Made by a program: the position numbers and the translations under genes | Shown here: positions 20,037 to 30,853 of the stretch, piece by piece | Numbering within the stretch: position 1 is the first letter of the stretch | How the letters are laid out: every line of letters starts with the position of its first letter | Notes under the pieces: model-generated | The model's input: only the letters and a program-made list of their open reading frames with translations | Database searches by the model: none | Told to the model about the DNA's origin: nothing | Source: Tupaia tana | Lineage: Eukaryota; Chordata; Mammalia; Scandentia; Tupaiidae | Length of the DNA stretch: 64,000 bases | Reading direction: 5' to 3' | Assembly (NCBI GenBank): GCA_026018925.1 | Contig: JAKSZU010000133.1 | Coordinates: 62,001-126,000 of the forward strand

Positions 20037-20395
20037 TGGAAGATTACTTCCCTTTTAAAGACCTCTTGGGAGAACTTTTGTCCCACGGGAAGTAAGAGTC
20101 TTTCCTTTTTGATGGGAATAGCTGTTTGTTGAAGTCTCTCTTCTGTTGTTTTTACCAATGTGTTTTCAGGAGGGGAACTCTACAGAAGTGTCTAACAAGC
20201 AGTATCTCCTTTTTCAAAGGGGATCAGTACTAGGGAGAATCCCAGAGACACTTACCTTCCTAGGAAATTTCAGATATATGATTCTAGACCTGTCTAGTCT
20301 GTCTGGCACGGTAAAAAATAAGGAGGAGAGGACAATATGCAACGAAAGGAAAGACAACACAGAAAAATAAAGAAAAAGACACGCGGCACGCGATT
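20037..20395 (-). promoter_or_regulatory. L1 5' UTR, unrepeated part
   Basis: About 360 bp between ORF1 and the monomer array. The + strand shows pyrimidine-rich blocks (tctctcttctgttgttttt) near ORF1 and an A/G-rich segment (20315-20385). It corresponds to the tether region between monomers and ORF1 of monomer-type L1s. Confidence 0.75.
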
Positions 20396-22990
20396 TCGCC
20401 AGAGGCTTGCAGGAGAGGCTATTGCCTGCTGGGAGGCACGGAAAGTCTGGGGGGAGAAGGAGAGCTAGGTGTTAACAAGAGAATGCAGGGGGTTCAAGAG
20501 AAAAGCAAAAAAAAACCGCCTCAAGGAGATCCTGGCTACCTACCTAGAAGGTGGAGTCTGGGACCTGGGGGTCTGGAAGTGGGATGGGGGTCAGAGGTGA
20601 CCCTCCCTCAGTATCCCTTCCTGGCCAGAGGCTTGCAGGAGGGCCTATAGCCTGCTGGCAGTCCCGGAAAGTTTGGGGGGAGAAGCAGAGCTAGGTGTTA
20701 ACAAGAGAATGCAGGGGGTTCAAGAGAAAAGCAAAAAAAAAAAACCGCCTCCAGGAGAATCTGGCTACCTACCTAGAAGGTGGAGTCTGGGGCCTGGGGG
20801 TCTGGAAGTGGGGTGGGGGTCAGAGGTGACCCTCCCTCAGTATCCCTTGCTGGCCAGAGGCTTGCAGGAGGGCCTATTGCCTGCTGGCAGTCCCGGAAAG
20901 TCTGGGGGGAGAAGGAGAGCTAGGTGTTAACAAGAGAATGCAGGGGGTTCAAGAGAAAAGCAAAAAAAAATACTGCCTCAAGGAGATCCTGGCTACCTAC
21001 CTAGAAGGTGGAATCTGGGGCCTGGGGGTCTGGAAGTGGGGTGGGGGTCAGAGGTGACCCTCCCTCAGTATCCCTTGCTGGCCAGAGGCTTGCAGGAGGG
21101 CCTATTGCCTGCTGGCAGTCCCAGAAAGTCTGGGGGGAGAAGGAGAGCTAGGTGTTAACAAGAGAATGCAGGGGGTTCAAGAGAAAAGCAAAACAAAAAA
21201 CGCCTCAAGGAGATCCTGGCTACCTACCTAGAAGGTGGAGTCTGGGGCCTGGGGGTCTGGAAGTGGGGTGGGGGTCAGAGGTGACCCTCCCTCAGTATCC
21301 CTTGCTGGCCAGAGGCTTGCAGGAGGGCCTATAGCCTGCTGGCAGACCGGGAAAGTCTGGGGGGAGAAGGAGAGCTAGGTGTTAACAAGAGAATGCAGGG
21401 GGTTCAAGAGAAAAGCAAAAAAAAAAACCGCCTCAAGGAGATCCTGGCTACCTACCTAGAAGGTGGAGTCTGGGGCCTGGGGGTCTGGAAGTGGGGTGGG
21501 GGTCAGAGGTGACCCTCCCTAAGTATCCCTTGCTGGCCAGAGGCTTGCAGGAGGGCCTATAGCCTGCTGGCAGTCCGGGAAAGTCTGGGGGGAGAAGGAG
21601 AGCTAGGTGTTAACAAGAGAATGCAGGGAGTTCAAGAGAAAAGCAAAACAAAAACCGCCTCAAGGAGATCCTGGCTACCTACCTAGAAGGTGGAGTCTGG
21701 GGCCTGGGGGTCTGGAAGTGGGGTGGGGGTCAGAGGTGACCCTCCCTCAGTATCCCTTGCTGGCCAGAGGCTTGCAGGAGGGCCTATTGCCTGCTGGCAG
21801 TCCAGGAAAGTCTGGGGGGAGAAGGAGAGCTAGGTGTTAACAAGAGAATGCAGGGGGTTCAAGAGAAAAGCAAAACAAAAACTGCCTCAGGGAGATCCTG
21901 GCTACCTAACTAGAAGGTGGAGTCTGGGGCCTGGGGGTCTGGAAGTGGGGTGGGGGTCAGAGGTGACCCTCCCTCAGTATCCCTTGCTGGCCAGAGGCTT
22001 GCAGGAGGGCCTATTGCCTGCTGGCAGTCCGGGAAAGTCTGGGGGGAGAAGGAGAGCTAGGTGTTAACAAGAGAATGCAGGGAGTTCAAGAGAAAAGCAA
22101 AAAAAAAAACTGCCTCAAGGAGATCCTGGCTACCTACCTAGAAGGTGGAGTCTGGGACCTGGGGGTCTGGAAGTGGGATGGGGGTCCGAGGTGACCCTCC
22201 CTCAGTATCCCTTGCTGGCCAGAGGCTTGCAGGAGGGTCTATTGCCTGCTGGCAGTCCCGGAAAGTCTGGGGGGAGAAGGAGAGCTAGGTGTTAACAAGA
22301 GAATGCAGGGGGTTCAAGAGAAAAGCAAAACAAAAAACGCCTCAAGGAGATCCTGGCTACCTACCTAGAAGGTGGAGTCTGGGGCCTGGGGGTCTGGAAG
22401 TGGGGTGGGGGTCAGAGGTGACCCTCCCTCAGTATCCCTTGCTGGCCAGAGGCTTGCAGGAGGGCCTATAGCCTGCTGGCAGTCCGAGAAAGTCTGGGGG
22501 GAGAAGGAGAGCTAGGTGTTAACAAGAGAATGCAGGGGGTTCAAGAGAAAAGCAAAAAAAAAACCGCCTCAAGGAGATCCTGGCTACCTATCTAGAAGGT
22601 GGAGTCTGGGGCCTGGGGGTCTGGAAGTGGGGTGGGGGTCAGAGGTGACCCTCCCTCAGTATCCCTTGCTGGCCAGAGGCTTGCAGGAGGGCCTATTGCC
22701 TGCTGGCAGTCCTGGAAAGTCTGGGGGGAGAAGAAGAGCTAGGTGTTAACAAGAGAATGCAGGGGGTTCAAGAGAAAAGCAAAAAAAAAAAACCGCCTCA
22801 AGGAGATCCTGGCTACCTACCTAGAAGGTGGAGTCTGGGGCCTGGGGGTCTGGAAGTGGGGTGGGGGTCAGAGGTGACCCTCCCTCAGTATCCCTTGGTG
22901 GCCAGAGGCTTGCAGGAGGGCCTATTGCCTGCTGGCAGTCCGGGAAAGTCTGGGGGGAGAAGGAGAGCTAGGTGTTAACAAGAGAATGCC
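20396..22990 (-). promoter_or_regulatory. L1 promoter array: eleven ~227-bp monomers plus a partial unit
   Basis: Units counted from gaatgcagg start at 20481, 20707, 20936, 21164, 21391, 21619, 21846, 22073, 22301, 22528 and 22755, with periods of 226-229 bp; length changes sit mostly in the A-run. A partial unit occupies 20396-20480, and 7 bp of a further unit end the element at 22984-22990. Units are nearly identical, differing at scattered sites (for example agtcccgg, agtccggg, agaccggg). In monomer-type L1s each unit adds promoter activity for the sense (here -) strand. The array also yields short repeated frames on the + strand, which I do not take as genes. Confidence 0.93.
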
Positions 22991-22991
22991 A

Positions 22992-23008
22992 TATTTTTAA
23001 AATTTTCT
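22992..23008. repeat. right target-site duplication of the intact L1
   Basis: 17 bp (tatttttaaaattttct) matching 14889-14905 with one difference. Together they mark the insertion limits and lie in the A/T-rich tail of a SINE-B. Confidence 0.82.
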
Positions 23009-23127
23009 ACAGAAAGAGATGGAGAGACAGAAAGAATGTGAGAAAGCAAACTGCCAGGTCTGAGACTTAAACTGCAGTCAACCACATGGGAGTCAGCACC
23101 TTTAACACCATGGCACCTGCTGGCCTC
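23009..23127 (-). mobile_element. head and body of the SINE-B split by the L1
   Basis: On the + strand: acagaaagagatggagagacag, aaagcaaactgccaggtctg, cagtcaaccacatgggagtc, caccatggcacctgctggcc, the reverse order of SINE-B. Its tail is at 14873-14905. Confidence 0.88.
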
Positions 23128-23310
23128 AAAAGCAAAACTTTTAATAAACACAAAAATGGAAAATGATCTGTTGATGATGTTTTTAGTCATATCGTTGACT
23201 GGAATATTATAGTGTTCATTTATGCTGGAAAAATTAATTTTATATGCTGTAAAGATGTACAGTGACTAAAGGAAATAAAAAATAGGAATAATAAAAATAA
23301 ATTAAAATAT
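23128..23310 (+). mobile_element. L1 3' UTR end
   Basis: The segment has gatctgttgatgatg, a 'gttgactggaatatt' motif, ttttatatgctgtaaagatg and an A-rich end, matching the 3' ends of other L1 copies here (for example 690-800). Confidence 0.65.
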
Positions 23311-23860
23311 AAAACCTAAGTTGTACTGAATGATTTGGCAAAGGCTGATTCTGTAAATGCTCAAGATTTGAAAACTCCAGAGGATCCAAATGTTAGGGTG
23401 CCCTCCTTAATTTTTAAAAATTAGATCCAGACACCCTACTAGTTCTCACAGTGAGGATCAGAGCAAATAATTTATTTCCTCCTGGAGGAGGAGTAAGTAG
23501 GCATTTTGAATGCCAAGGAAGTTCTCTTCATATTGAGCCCTGCTTCAGAAGAAAATATTTTCCCAAAACAAAACTGGTCAGGACTTTAACATAGCTAAAC
23601 CTCCTGAGGCCAAGAAGATACCCACTTGCACACTCCCCCCAAACTTCCTGTCTGAATGAAGAGGGGATGAAGATGAGGTCTTAGGAAAGTCACAGTCCAG
23701 GGACACAGGAATCCTAAAAAATGGCTAAATCACAGGTCAACGGATGCTGTCCATCTTTCCATACATTACTGCCACATCTACAGTGATCCTGCGTAATAAC
23801 AGCAGTGTATCTAAAAGAATGGTTTGCCTCACAAATAAATTAAGATCTTGTTAGTTGTGC
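23311..23860. other. no gene or repeat recognised
   Basis: About 550 bp of unassigned sequence of moderate A+T content. No long open frame, splice pattern or repeat signature was recognised. Confidence 0.4.
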
Positions 23861-24130
23861 ATCAACAAATTAAATGACATTGATAATGTAGATGAACTTA
23901 TAGAAACACATAATCTCCTGAGACTGAGCCATGAACAGAGAGGAAAATCAGCACATCCACAACTAAGAGGTAGATTGTTGCAGTAATATGTCTTTCCAAC
24001 ATGACAAATCTAGTGAGCATCTGTGTCCTAGAGAAGCATTCAAATGCAAAACATACAAAAATATCCTTGTTACTCAGATGATACCCTCTTTTACCCATGA
24101 TAGACCAGACAGACTCCAAATATCCATTCA
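23861..24130 (+). mobile_element. ancient L1 ORF2 fragment
   Basis: Blocks such as gatgaacttatagaaacaca and taatctcctgagactgagcc recall the L1 ORF2 stretch between endonuclease and RT (compare the copies at 11310-11360). The frame is lost. It is far older than the L1s described above. Confidence 0.5.
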
Positions 24131-25408
24131 AAGGGAAGCAGAGGGGATGTACTTTGTGACTTAATATACAGACACATTTGAGTCAACTGCTATGATTGGG
24201 CACCCAATCATATGGGACATCCCCCACCTATCCTGCTCACTTCAGTACTCAGTGACTTACCTCTGAAGAAACATGGTATTGTTTCCCCCTGTGTGTCTGA
24301 AGTGTATTTTGTTTTTCAGGTTCTTGAACAACCTCACTGGTGTGATTTTGTTGTCCTCTGGAATCATTTTTTTCTCTTCACTTGGCTGAGATGAAATGTT
24401 CTCCTAAGAGTAAAGAAATAACAAGTTCTTTTAAACATTGGAAAATGACAATTAAAATACTATGTTTGAAATGTAGTATAGTGGACAATTAGTTCATAAT
24501 GTTATGAGCCCAGGGAAGGATAGTGGTGTTAAGGAACTCTGAGATCAATTGAACATATGCGGATTTATTTCTTGCACTATGAAGAAATAGGGTTGGGAAC
24601 ATTTGTGACCCTGCTTTGCATAATTTAGGAAACTCAGGAGAAAACTCATTCTTGTGGAGAGAGGTGAAACTGGGGACCCAACACACCACTGCTGCTTCCA
24701 CAGAGGATCACCACAGATACGGGGATCTCCCCTATGACCCTCCTGTCCACACCACACAATCTGAGGAGAGATGGGGCTACAGGTATAGGGCTACCTAGAG
24801 AGGGCTCAGGGTTAGCACAAATCTCCACACAGGAACATATCAGTACAACTAGGGTTCATTGCTGCTCAGTCTCCACCAAGGGCTGTAGGGCACGAGGGCC
24901 AAGGTAGGTCAGCAATAGGTGGGGTCTGCAGACTGGATAGAGAAGGAAACCCAGTTCCCTCCAGCCCATCCCCTCCCAGTCTCCAGGGGCTTAACACTCA
25001 CATTCACCATTTCCTGGTTTCCAGGTGTCCTTCAGTCATCCCTGTGCTCCCTCAGCCAGTGCAGGTCACAGGGTGACAGAGCCTGAGGGAGGAGGATTCT
25101 CCATAGAGCACATGCCATCAAGGCCAGAACTAGTAAAGAAGGCCCCAGAAGATTGTTGACATCACAAACCCTGCCCTACAACACACCTGATTGGACGATT
25201 CTCAGACCTCTACCTCAGTGACTCTGACTGGACAGTTCAAAGAGCCCTGCTCCCATGACCCTGATTAGATAGTGACCTGGCCCTGCTCAGTGGGGCCTGA
25301 GTGACAGGAGAGGAATGAGACATCTGAAAGAGCAGAGCCTAAATGCTGCTTTTGCCCATAGTCTTGTACAGAGAATATTTCTGACCCTACAAACGTAGCT
25401 CTGGACAG
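24131..25408. other. no gene found
   Basis: This 1.3-kb stretch includes a moderately GC-rich part (24880-25330) with CCAAT-like motifs (tgattgg at 25189, tgattag near 25262). It could hold promoter or old LTR sequence, but I see no conserved coding exon. Confidence 0.35.
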
Positions 25409-25426
25409 GACATATCTGCATTTTAT

Positions 25427-25625
25427 TATCTTTTTAAAGAATTATTTCATTTAACTTTATTTATTATTATTATCATTATTATTTTTCAGTTTGATCAGAG
25501 AGAGACAGAGAGAGACAGAGAGAGAGAGAGGGAGTGAGAAAGCAAGCCACCAGTTCCGAGACTTGAACTGTGGTCGGCCATGTGGGAGTCTAGCGCCTTT
25601 AACCACCATGCCACTTGCCGGCCCT
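25427..25625 (-). mobile_element. SINE-B
   Basis: On the + strand: an A/T-rich tail with (tta)n, gatcagagagagacagag, cagttccgagacttgaactg, ggccatgtgggagtc, ccatgccacttgccggcc. It is flanked by atatctgcatttta at 25412-25425 and 25629-25642. Confidence 0.93.
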
Positions 25626-25642
25626 GAGATATCTGCATTTTA

Positions 25643-26606
25643 GCTTAAGGCTTTCCAGAACTGGAAATCGTGTACTTTTGTAATCAGTGGGTCCCTCTTG
25701 ATTCTTCTTTAGGGACACAGGTCATGTGTGTGCATAGGGAATTCCAGTCTCAGTGGCAAGGAAACCAAAACCTGTCTCAGGGCAGAAGCTCCTCCCAGGC
25801 CAGGACAGCTCACACCAGACCAACAGAGAGCTTGCTGTCCTCCAGGGTACAGGGATTCAGGATAGAGCTGTGGGCAGTATAACCAGGGCTTCCTCACAGC
25901 TCATGTCTCAGTCTACTTATTTTCATCCAAGAATATAACCACATGCCAACTGGGAATAACATTATAATATGAAATGTGGATACAAAGTTGACATCTATCT
26001 ATATAGATCCCTATATGTTTGTGTATATGTGTGAATAAATACATAGGTTGTAATCTCTTCTTTATTGGCCAGAAAACTAAGAGAAAGAAGGGGTCATTTA
26101 CCAACCTGCTTACCAGATGACTAAGTGATTGACTGCCACAAGGTATTCCTTCTCTAGCTCGGTCCAGACTCACAATCTCCCTTGAGCTGATCACATTAGT
26201 CTCTGCCAATAAGTTGCTTTAGACAGATTCTGCTAAAGCATTTTCACTGAACCCTGTAGAGACAACCCCATCTCCAGAAGACTTCTCCTGTTAACAGTGT
26301 CCAATGTAAACTCTGTCAAGACCAAAAGAACTACAAAGCAAAAGTTAGAGATAGAGATAGTTTATGACTCTCAAAATTAACATCATATAAAGGTAAGACA
26401 CTGTCAGATCCACCAGCAGCATGGCCAAGTAGAAATGAGGACAGGTCCTCTGACCCCAAAAAAGCATGGTTTTTCATAATAGTGGAGGGATTACAAGACA
26501 TGTAACTTGTTATGAAAGAGTTTCCATTGAACTTAGTTTACTGAAAACAATAAACTCTCTTTTTCTTTGTAACTTTTGTTTTATAGATGCTCCTTTTAGT
26601 TCAAAA
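25643..26606. other. no gene found
   Basis: About 960 bp of unassigned sequence. Open frames up to about 98 codons exist on both strands but none shows a recognisable domain. Confidence 0.4.
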
Positions 26607-26617
26607 TAAAAGCTAGA

Positions 26618-26884
26618 GGGACCAGCAGTTAGCGTAATGGCTTTGTCACTGGACTCCCATATAGTTGACTGGGGTTCGAGTCTCAAACCCGGTGGCTTAA
26701 ACTCTTGCCGGGTACATGTGCGTGTGTGCCCAAGAACCCAAGAGGAGAATGGAGGAGAAGGGATTGCGATGTGGCCATCCCTCCTGGGGGATGATTTCTT
26801 GCTTTCTGTGTCTCTGTCTCTGTCTTTCTGGCGAGCGCACGCACCCTATAACAAAAACCTCTCCAAAGAAAGAAAGAAAGAAAA
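26618..26884 (+). mobile_element. SINE-A
   Basis: A well-kept copy from gggaccagcagttagcg to the ctataacaaaaacctctcc tail with (gaaa)n. The flanks show aaagctagag before it and aaagttagag after it. Confidence 0.95.
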
Positions 26885-27762
26885 AGTTAGAGTTACACTG
26901 CAGCAATATTTCATACAAGAATCAAAAGTGAAGAAAAGCAAGCATAAGAACTCCCTCAGATCAGCAGGCTGCTCACCCACTGTTCACACTGAGCACCTGC
27001 ACCCAGAAGGTGAAAGATTCCCAAGCTGGGAGCTAGATTCTGATGCAGAATGCAGCTCCACAGTGGGTCTGTCTTTGGTGTTGAGGGAGGAAACTGCAGG
27101 ATTTAAAGTCTGGAACTTAATAAGAACTCCTGTTTCTCTTCAGATGTGGAAAAGGCCTCCCATTTAACACTTCTGTTCTCGCCAGCAGGAATCTCTCATC
27201 AGGAGGCCCTTCAAATTCTTATCTAAGTAAACTGTGTACCCAGATGAGTCTTTGTCTAAGTCTGTACCCCATGGATTTTCTTTAGAAACTACTCTCCTTT
27301 GGTGACAACAATGCTGCCCAAACCAAAACCCTGCAGAAAATGCTGCAAGGTGACCATCCTCAAAAGGGACAGAATCCCCAGAATATCTGCATTTGGGTCT
27401 CCTGCTTTCCAAAGCTAAGTAGTTTCTCAATTCAACCTCCTTCTGTACAGGTATGAGCAGCTGGAGGCCCTGCACGGGGGAAGGGGCTTGCCCTTGGGTG
27501 GAACCGGATGACTTGCCTTCTTATCCTTGGCAGGCTAAAAAGTAGCCTCAACTCAGGGTTACCAGCCCCAGGCCTCTACCTCCACTGTAAGGTATTTGCC
27601 TGCTTCACATCAGCGCTGATGAGCTGCTTCCCTGAGGCCCAGAACCTCAATCCCATTGTTTAATTGAAATGATCAGGGTCGCTCTTCTCTCCTATGCTTA
27701 CAGGCAAAGTGCAGGAGGAAAATGCCATGGTACTTTATGTGGATTTTAAAACCAGCAAATAA
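26885..27762. other. no gene found
   Basis: About 880 bp of unassigned sequence with no repeat signature I recognise and no convincing exon. Confidence 0.4.
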
Positions 27763-27896
27763 GGGACCGGTTCATGGCGGAGCAGTTACATTGCTGGACT
27801 CCCACATGACTGACCACAGTTCGAGTCCAAGACCTGGTGACTTGTAACTTACACTGGGCACATGTGAGTACATGTCCAAGATGCTGGGAGGAGGTG
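27763..27896 (+). mobile_element. SINE-A, 3'-truncated and diverged
   Basis: The head (gggaccggttcatggcgg), B box (agttcgagtcc) and first body block up to gctgggaggagg are present. The sequence then changes abruptly into the CpG-rich islet, so the rest of the SINE is missing. Confidence 0.75.
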
Positions 27897-28650
27897 ATGC
27901 CCGACCTCAGACCCCTTCCTGGTGTCCCTAGCCCCCGGGGAGCTGAGGAGGGCGACGACCCTGCAGGGAGAGGAGCTTCTCCAGACCAGAGAGGGGGCCC
28001 GCGCTCGGTTCCCGCCGCCCTCTTCTCCACAGGGCCACCCCTAGTGACCGTCGCCGGTGGAGAACAGTGTCCCCTCCCTGCCCTGCTGTGGGAAGCGGTC
28101 CCCGGACGGAGGGCGGCGTCCTGCGGCCCTAGCTGCGCGGGTCGCCCGTCCCGCCGCAGCCCCGGCCCCGCGGGGAGCAGCCTGTGGGGACGGGAGGAGG
28201 TGGTGCGCGGGCGGGGGTGCGGCTGCCTGAGCGGGGACGGACATGTGGACGCGGACGCCGGGGGAGGAGTCGGCGTGGGAGGTCGGGGTCCTGCGGCGAG
28301 GCCGGCGGGTGGGCGGCCCAGGATGTGGGAGGCTCGGCCGCCGGGAGCCGGGGGGCGTCCCTTGACCCTCCTCCCCGGAGTCTCCTCCGAGCCCTCCCAG
28401 GCCTCACTCTGCGCCCTCAGGTTGCCGCGGACCCTTCGCGGGGCCTGGCCTGGGCCCGAACCGCCTCGCCACGTGGGTGACGTCCTGGCCGCTGTGGTGT
28501 CCCTGGCGATGGCCTGTGGGACTGCCTGATGGCGTCCTGGCGGGCTCGGGGGTGCTGGGTGGTGGGCGCGCGGGAGAGCAGGCTGGGCCGGCCTTGGGGG
28601 GTGGATTCAGGCCCTGAGGTCACCAAGGGAGGCCTGTAGGGATAGGCTCT
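27897..28650. promoter_or_regulatory. CpG-rich islet, possible promoter
   Basis: About 750 bp of very GC-rich sequence, with many CpGs (densest about 28060-28480), in an otherwise A+T-rich window. The open frames across it (27837-28529 on +, others on -) are explained by the high GC content and show no recognised domain. A promoter CpG island of an unseen gene, a first exon, or the GC-rich end of a degenerate gene are all possible. Confidence 0.5.
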
Positions 28651-29300
28651 GGGGGACCCCCTTGTGCTTTGGAAAATTGGCGTCCCCCAAAATAGATGTC
28701 AGTTCTTACATCTCAAGTGTTGAGGTGTTTTTCTTTTTTCTTTTATTTCTGGCCTTATTGTTGTTCTTTTATTAAGGACATCCAGGATAAAGAAATATAA
28801 AATAACATATGTCATATTTAGCAGTAGGCCATATACATTTTCTTGCGCTTTCCACAAGGTTAAACTAATGGACATTTTCAGCAGCACATTCACCTTACCC
28901 AACTTCCACCCTCTGGAGGGGGGGGGGGGGGGGCGGAGTTTAAAGGCGGCCCATTTATTCAATGCCTTACAGTTTTTATCAATGCCTTACAGTTTTTATC
29001 AATGCATTCTCTAATAAGTAACCTAAGACTACTCAAGGGCCAAGACATATGTATAAATAACCTAAAATAACGCAGGCCTGGGGCACCATCAGGAAGGCCA
29101 CTTCTGCCCACAGGCTGTGCTCTGGTGTAGGTCATGTCATGAGGCATCTGCCCTACTTCTGTCCCCGCCAAACGGTGCTGGATTTCTGCCATGGTTGGGC
29201 CGGTGTTGGAAGTGGAGAGTCCAAGAAAATGGTGGTGAGCATAGGATGGAATTCGGACTACAAGAATACAAAATAACCCATGGACATTTACATACAGACC
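28651..29300. other. no gene found; short tandem motif
   Basis: Contains an 18-nt G-run (28917-28934) and two and a half copies of caatgccttacagtttttat (28960-29003). No exon is recognised. Confidence 0.4.
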
Positions 29301-29575
29301 TTTTTTTAAATTTTTTTTTTTTGGAGAGGTTTTTGTTATAGGGCGCGTGTGCTCGCCAGACAGACAGAGAGAGACAGAGAGACAGAAAGCAACAAATCAC
29401 CCCCCAGGGGGGATGGCCATGCCGCAATCCCTTCTCCTCCATTCTCCTCTTGGGATCTTGGACACGCACGCACATGCGCCCGGCATGAGTTTAAGCCACC
29501 AGGTCCGGGGAGCAAACCGTGGTTGACTACATGGGAGTACAACAACATAGCCATTACATTAACTGGTGGTTCCCC
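29301..29575 (-). mobile_element. SINE-A
   Basis: A long-form copy in reverse, from the T-rich tail through gagaggtttttgttatagg to aactggtggttcccc. Flanks show cagacctttt before and cagacctttaaatt after. Confidence 0.93.
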
Positions 29576-30239
29576 AGACCTTTAAATTTAGAGGACTGCT
29601 ATGGTGAAATCCTCCATGTGGCCATTGTTCACTATCTTAGACTAGAAAACAACTTTAATTATTTAGATCCACTTATTTAAACAATTCAAGATGATACTGA
29701 AGAAGCTAAGAATCATCTAGGTTTACCAGACAGAACATTTGAAATTTAAAGACATTTTCTTCTAGATTCCTAAAAGGAAACTATTGAATGGCCACTGATT
29801 AAATCATTTTATTAATTCATTGCTTTCTAGTATTTAACTGTGGCTCATGTTGGTTATATTTTAAAAATCTAACATTTTCCTATCTCTGTGTAACATTTTC
29901 CTAATACTATGTAAATACCATATTATGCATGCTTCAACTGTTAAATTTAACTCATCATGGTATAGAATCCTGTTAGTTCAATTTGTACAAAATCCCTCAT
30001 ATCCTTGATATTTCCTCTTAATCATTTTCCTTCTGGTAATTCCTCCCTTTTCTCCTTGACTGCTAATTTCCACTGCTCATGCTGTATTTGAATTGAATTC
30101 AATTTCTCTTTCCCACAGCAAAACCCTCACTGTAATGTACTATAAGCTTATCATGAAAGTCCTAAATAAAGCTTTTGTTTCCATGCTTTAATTAGTGTCA
30201 TTGAATCAATTTTGTTAAATTGGTAGTAAATTTTATGGA
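29576..30239. other. no gene found
   Basis: A+T-rich unassigned sequence without notable open frames. Confidence 0.4.
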
Positions 30240-30430
30240 CTTCATTTCTGTAATAAAATCTTCCATGAGGTGTTTAGAGTAGTAATAATGGATACAGAAC
30301 GGAGAATGGTGATTGCCAGGGGCTGAGAGGAGTGGAAAGATTTCACACAAATCATGTTTCACTGGTGCATATTTTTCTGTGGACTATGGGCCTACAATAC
30401 AGATTAGGGAAAAATTTAGTCATTTTTATT
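30240..30430 (+). mobile_element. probable ancient L1 3' UTR
   Basis: The stretch around 30295-30340 (gagaatggtgattgccagg, ggctgagagg) resembles the 3' UTR of old mammalian L1 subfamilies. Assignment is from memory of that motif and is tentative. Confidence 0.4.
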
Positions 30431-30667
30431 TATAACAAAAATTGAGTTTTCAAATGTGAAAGCTGTGGAAGTGTAAAATTACCTCCTAAAATATAAGACA
30501 CTTAATTCTTCTGTAGTAAAAAGGTTTCTTTAGGAGACTAAAAACTAATTTGGTGTGATCAAGAGGCTTCTTTCACATGTGAAGCTGTCTTGTAGGAAGT
30601 CCCACCAAGAATATTTTCAGGAAATTTTTGCTCAACAACAAAGATGCACATAAAAGACCAATCACCA

Positions 30668-30815
30668 GGGACCAGCAGGTTGCATGGTGGTTAAGGTGCT
30701 GGAAACTCCCACATGGCTGACCACGGTTCAAGTCCTGGGCCTGGTGGCTTGCTTTCTCATTTTCCTTCTCTCTCTGTGTGTGTCTCTCTCTTGTTAAGTT
30801 ACAAAATGTATGGTA

Positions 30816-30851
<36 letters not shown>
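30668..30851 (+). mobile_element. SINE-B
   Basis: From gggaccagcaggttgcatgg through ggttcaagtcc, ggtggcttgctttctc and a ctctctgtgtg stretch to a long A-run. Flanked by aagaccaatcacc and aagaccaattacc, a target duplication with one difference. Confidence 0.93.

Positions 30852-30853
<2 letters not shown>

Larger units (their letters stand above)
14906..22991 (-). mobile_element. full-length L1 with intact ORF1 and ORF2
   Basis: The element has, from its 5' end at the right, eleven full promoter monomers plus part of a twelfth, an unrepeated 5' UTR, ORF1 (19077-20036), a 44-bp spacer, ORF2 (15175-19032), a roughly 270-bp 3' UTR and a short A-rich tail. It is bounded by tattttttaaattttct (14889-14905) and tatttttaaaattttct (22992-23008), 17 bp with one difference, and it splits a SINE-B. 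Both ORFs are uninterrupted and keep the key catalytic motifs, so this copy may be active or only recently silent. Confidence 0.92.

Noticed and set aside
20673..22978. Repeated 60-85-codon + strand frames in the L1 5' UTR
   Set aside because: They repeat with the ~227-bp monomer and lie antisense to the L1; no sign of a protein.
24131..25400. Class I MHC-like promoter or exon
   Set aside because: A few CCAAT-like and gagac motifs were suggestive, but no exon with matching residues was found.
27837..28529. 230-codon open frame over the CpG-rich islet
   Set aside because: Overlapping open frames exist on both strands, the sequence is rich in G, A, R and P as expected from GC content, its start lies in a SINE, and no domain is recognisable.
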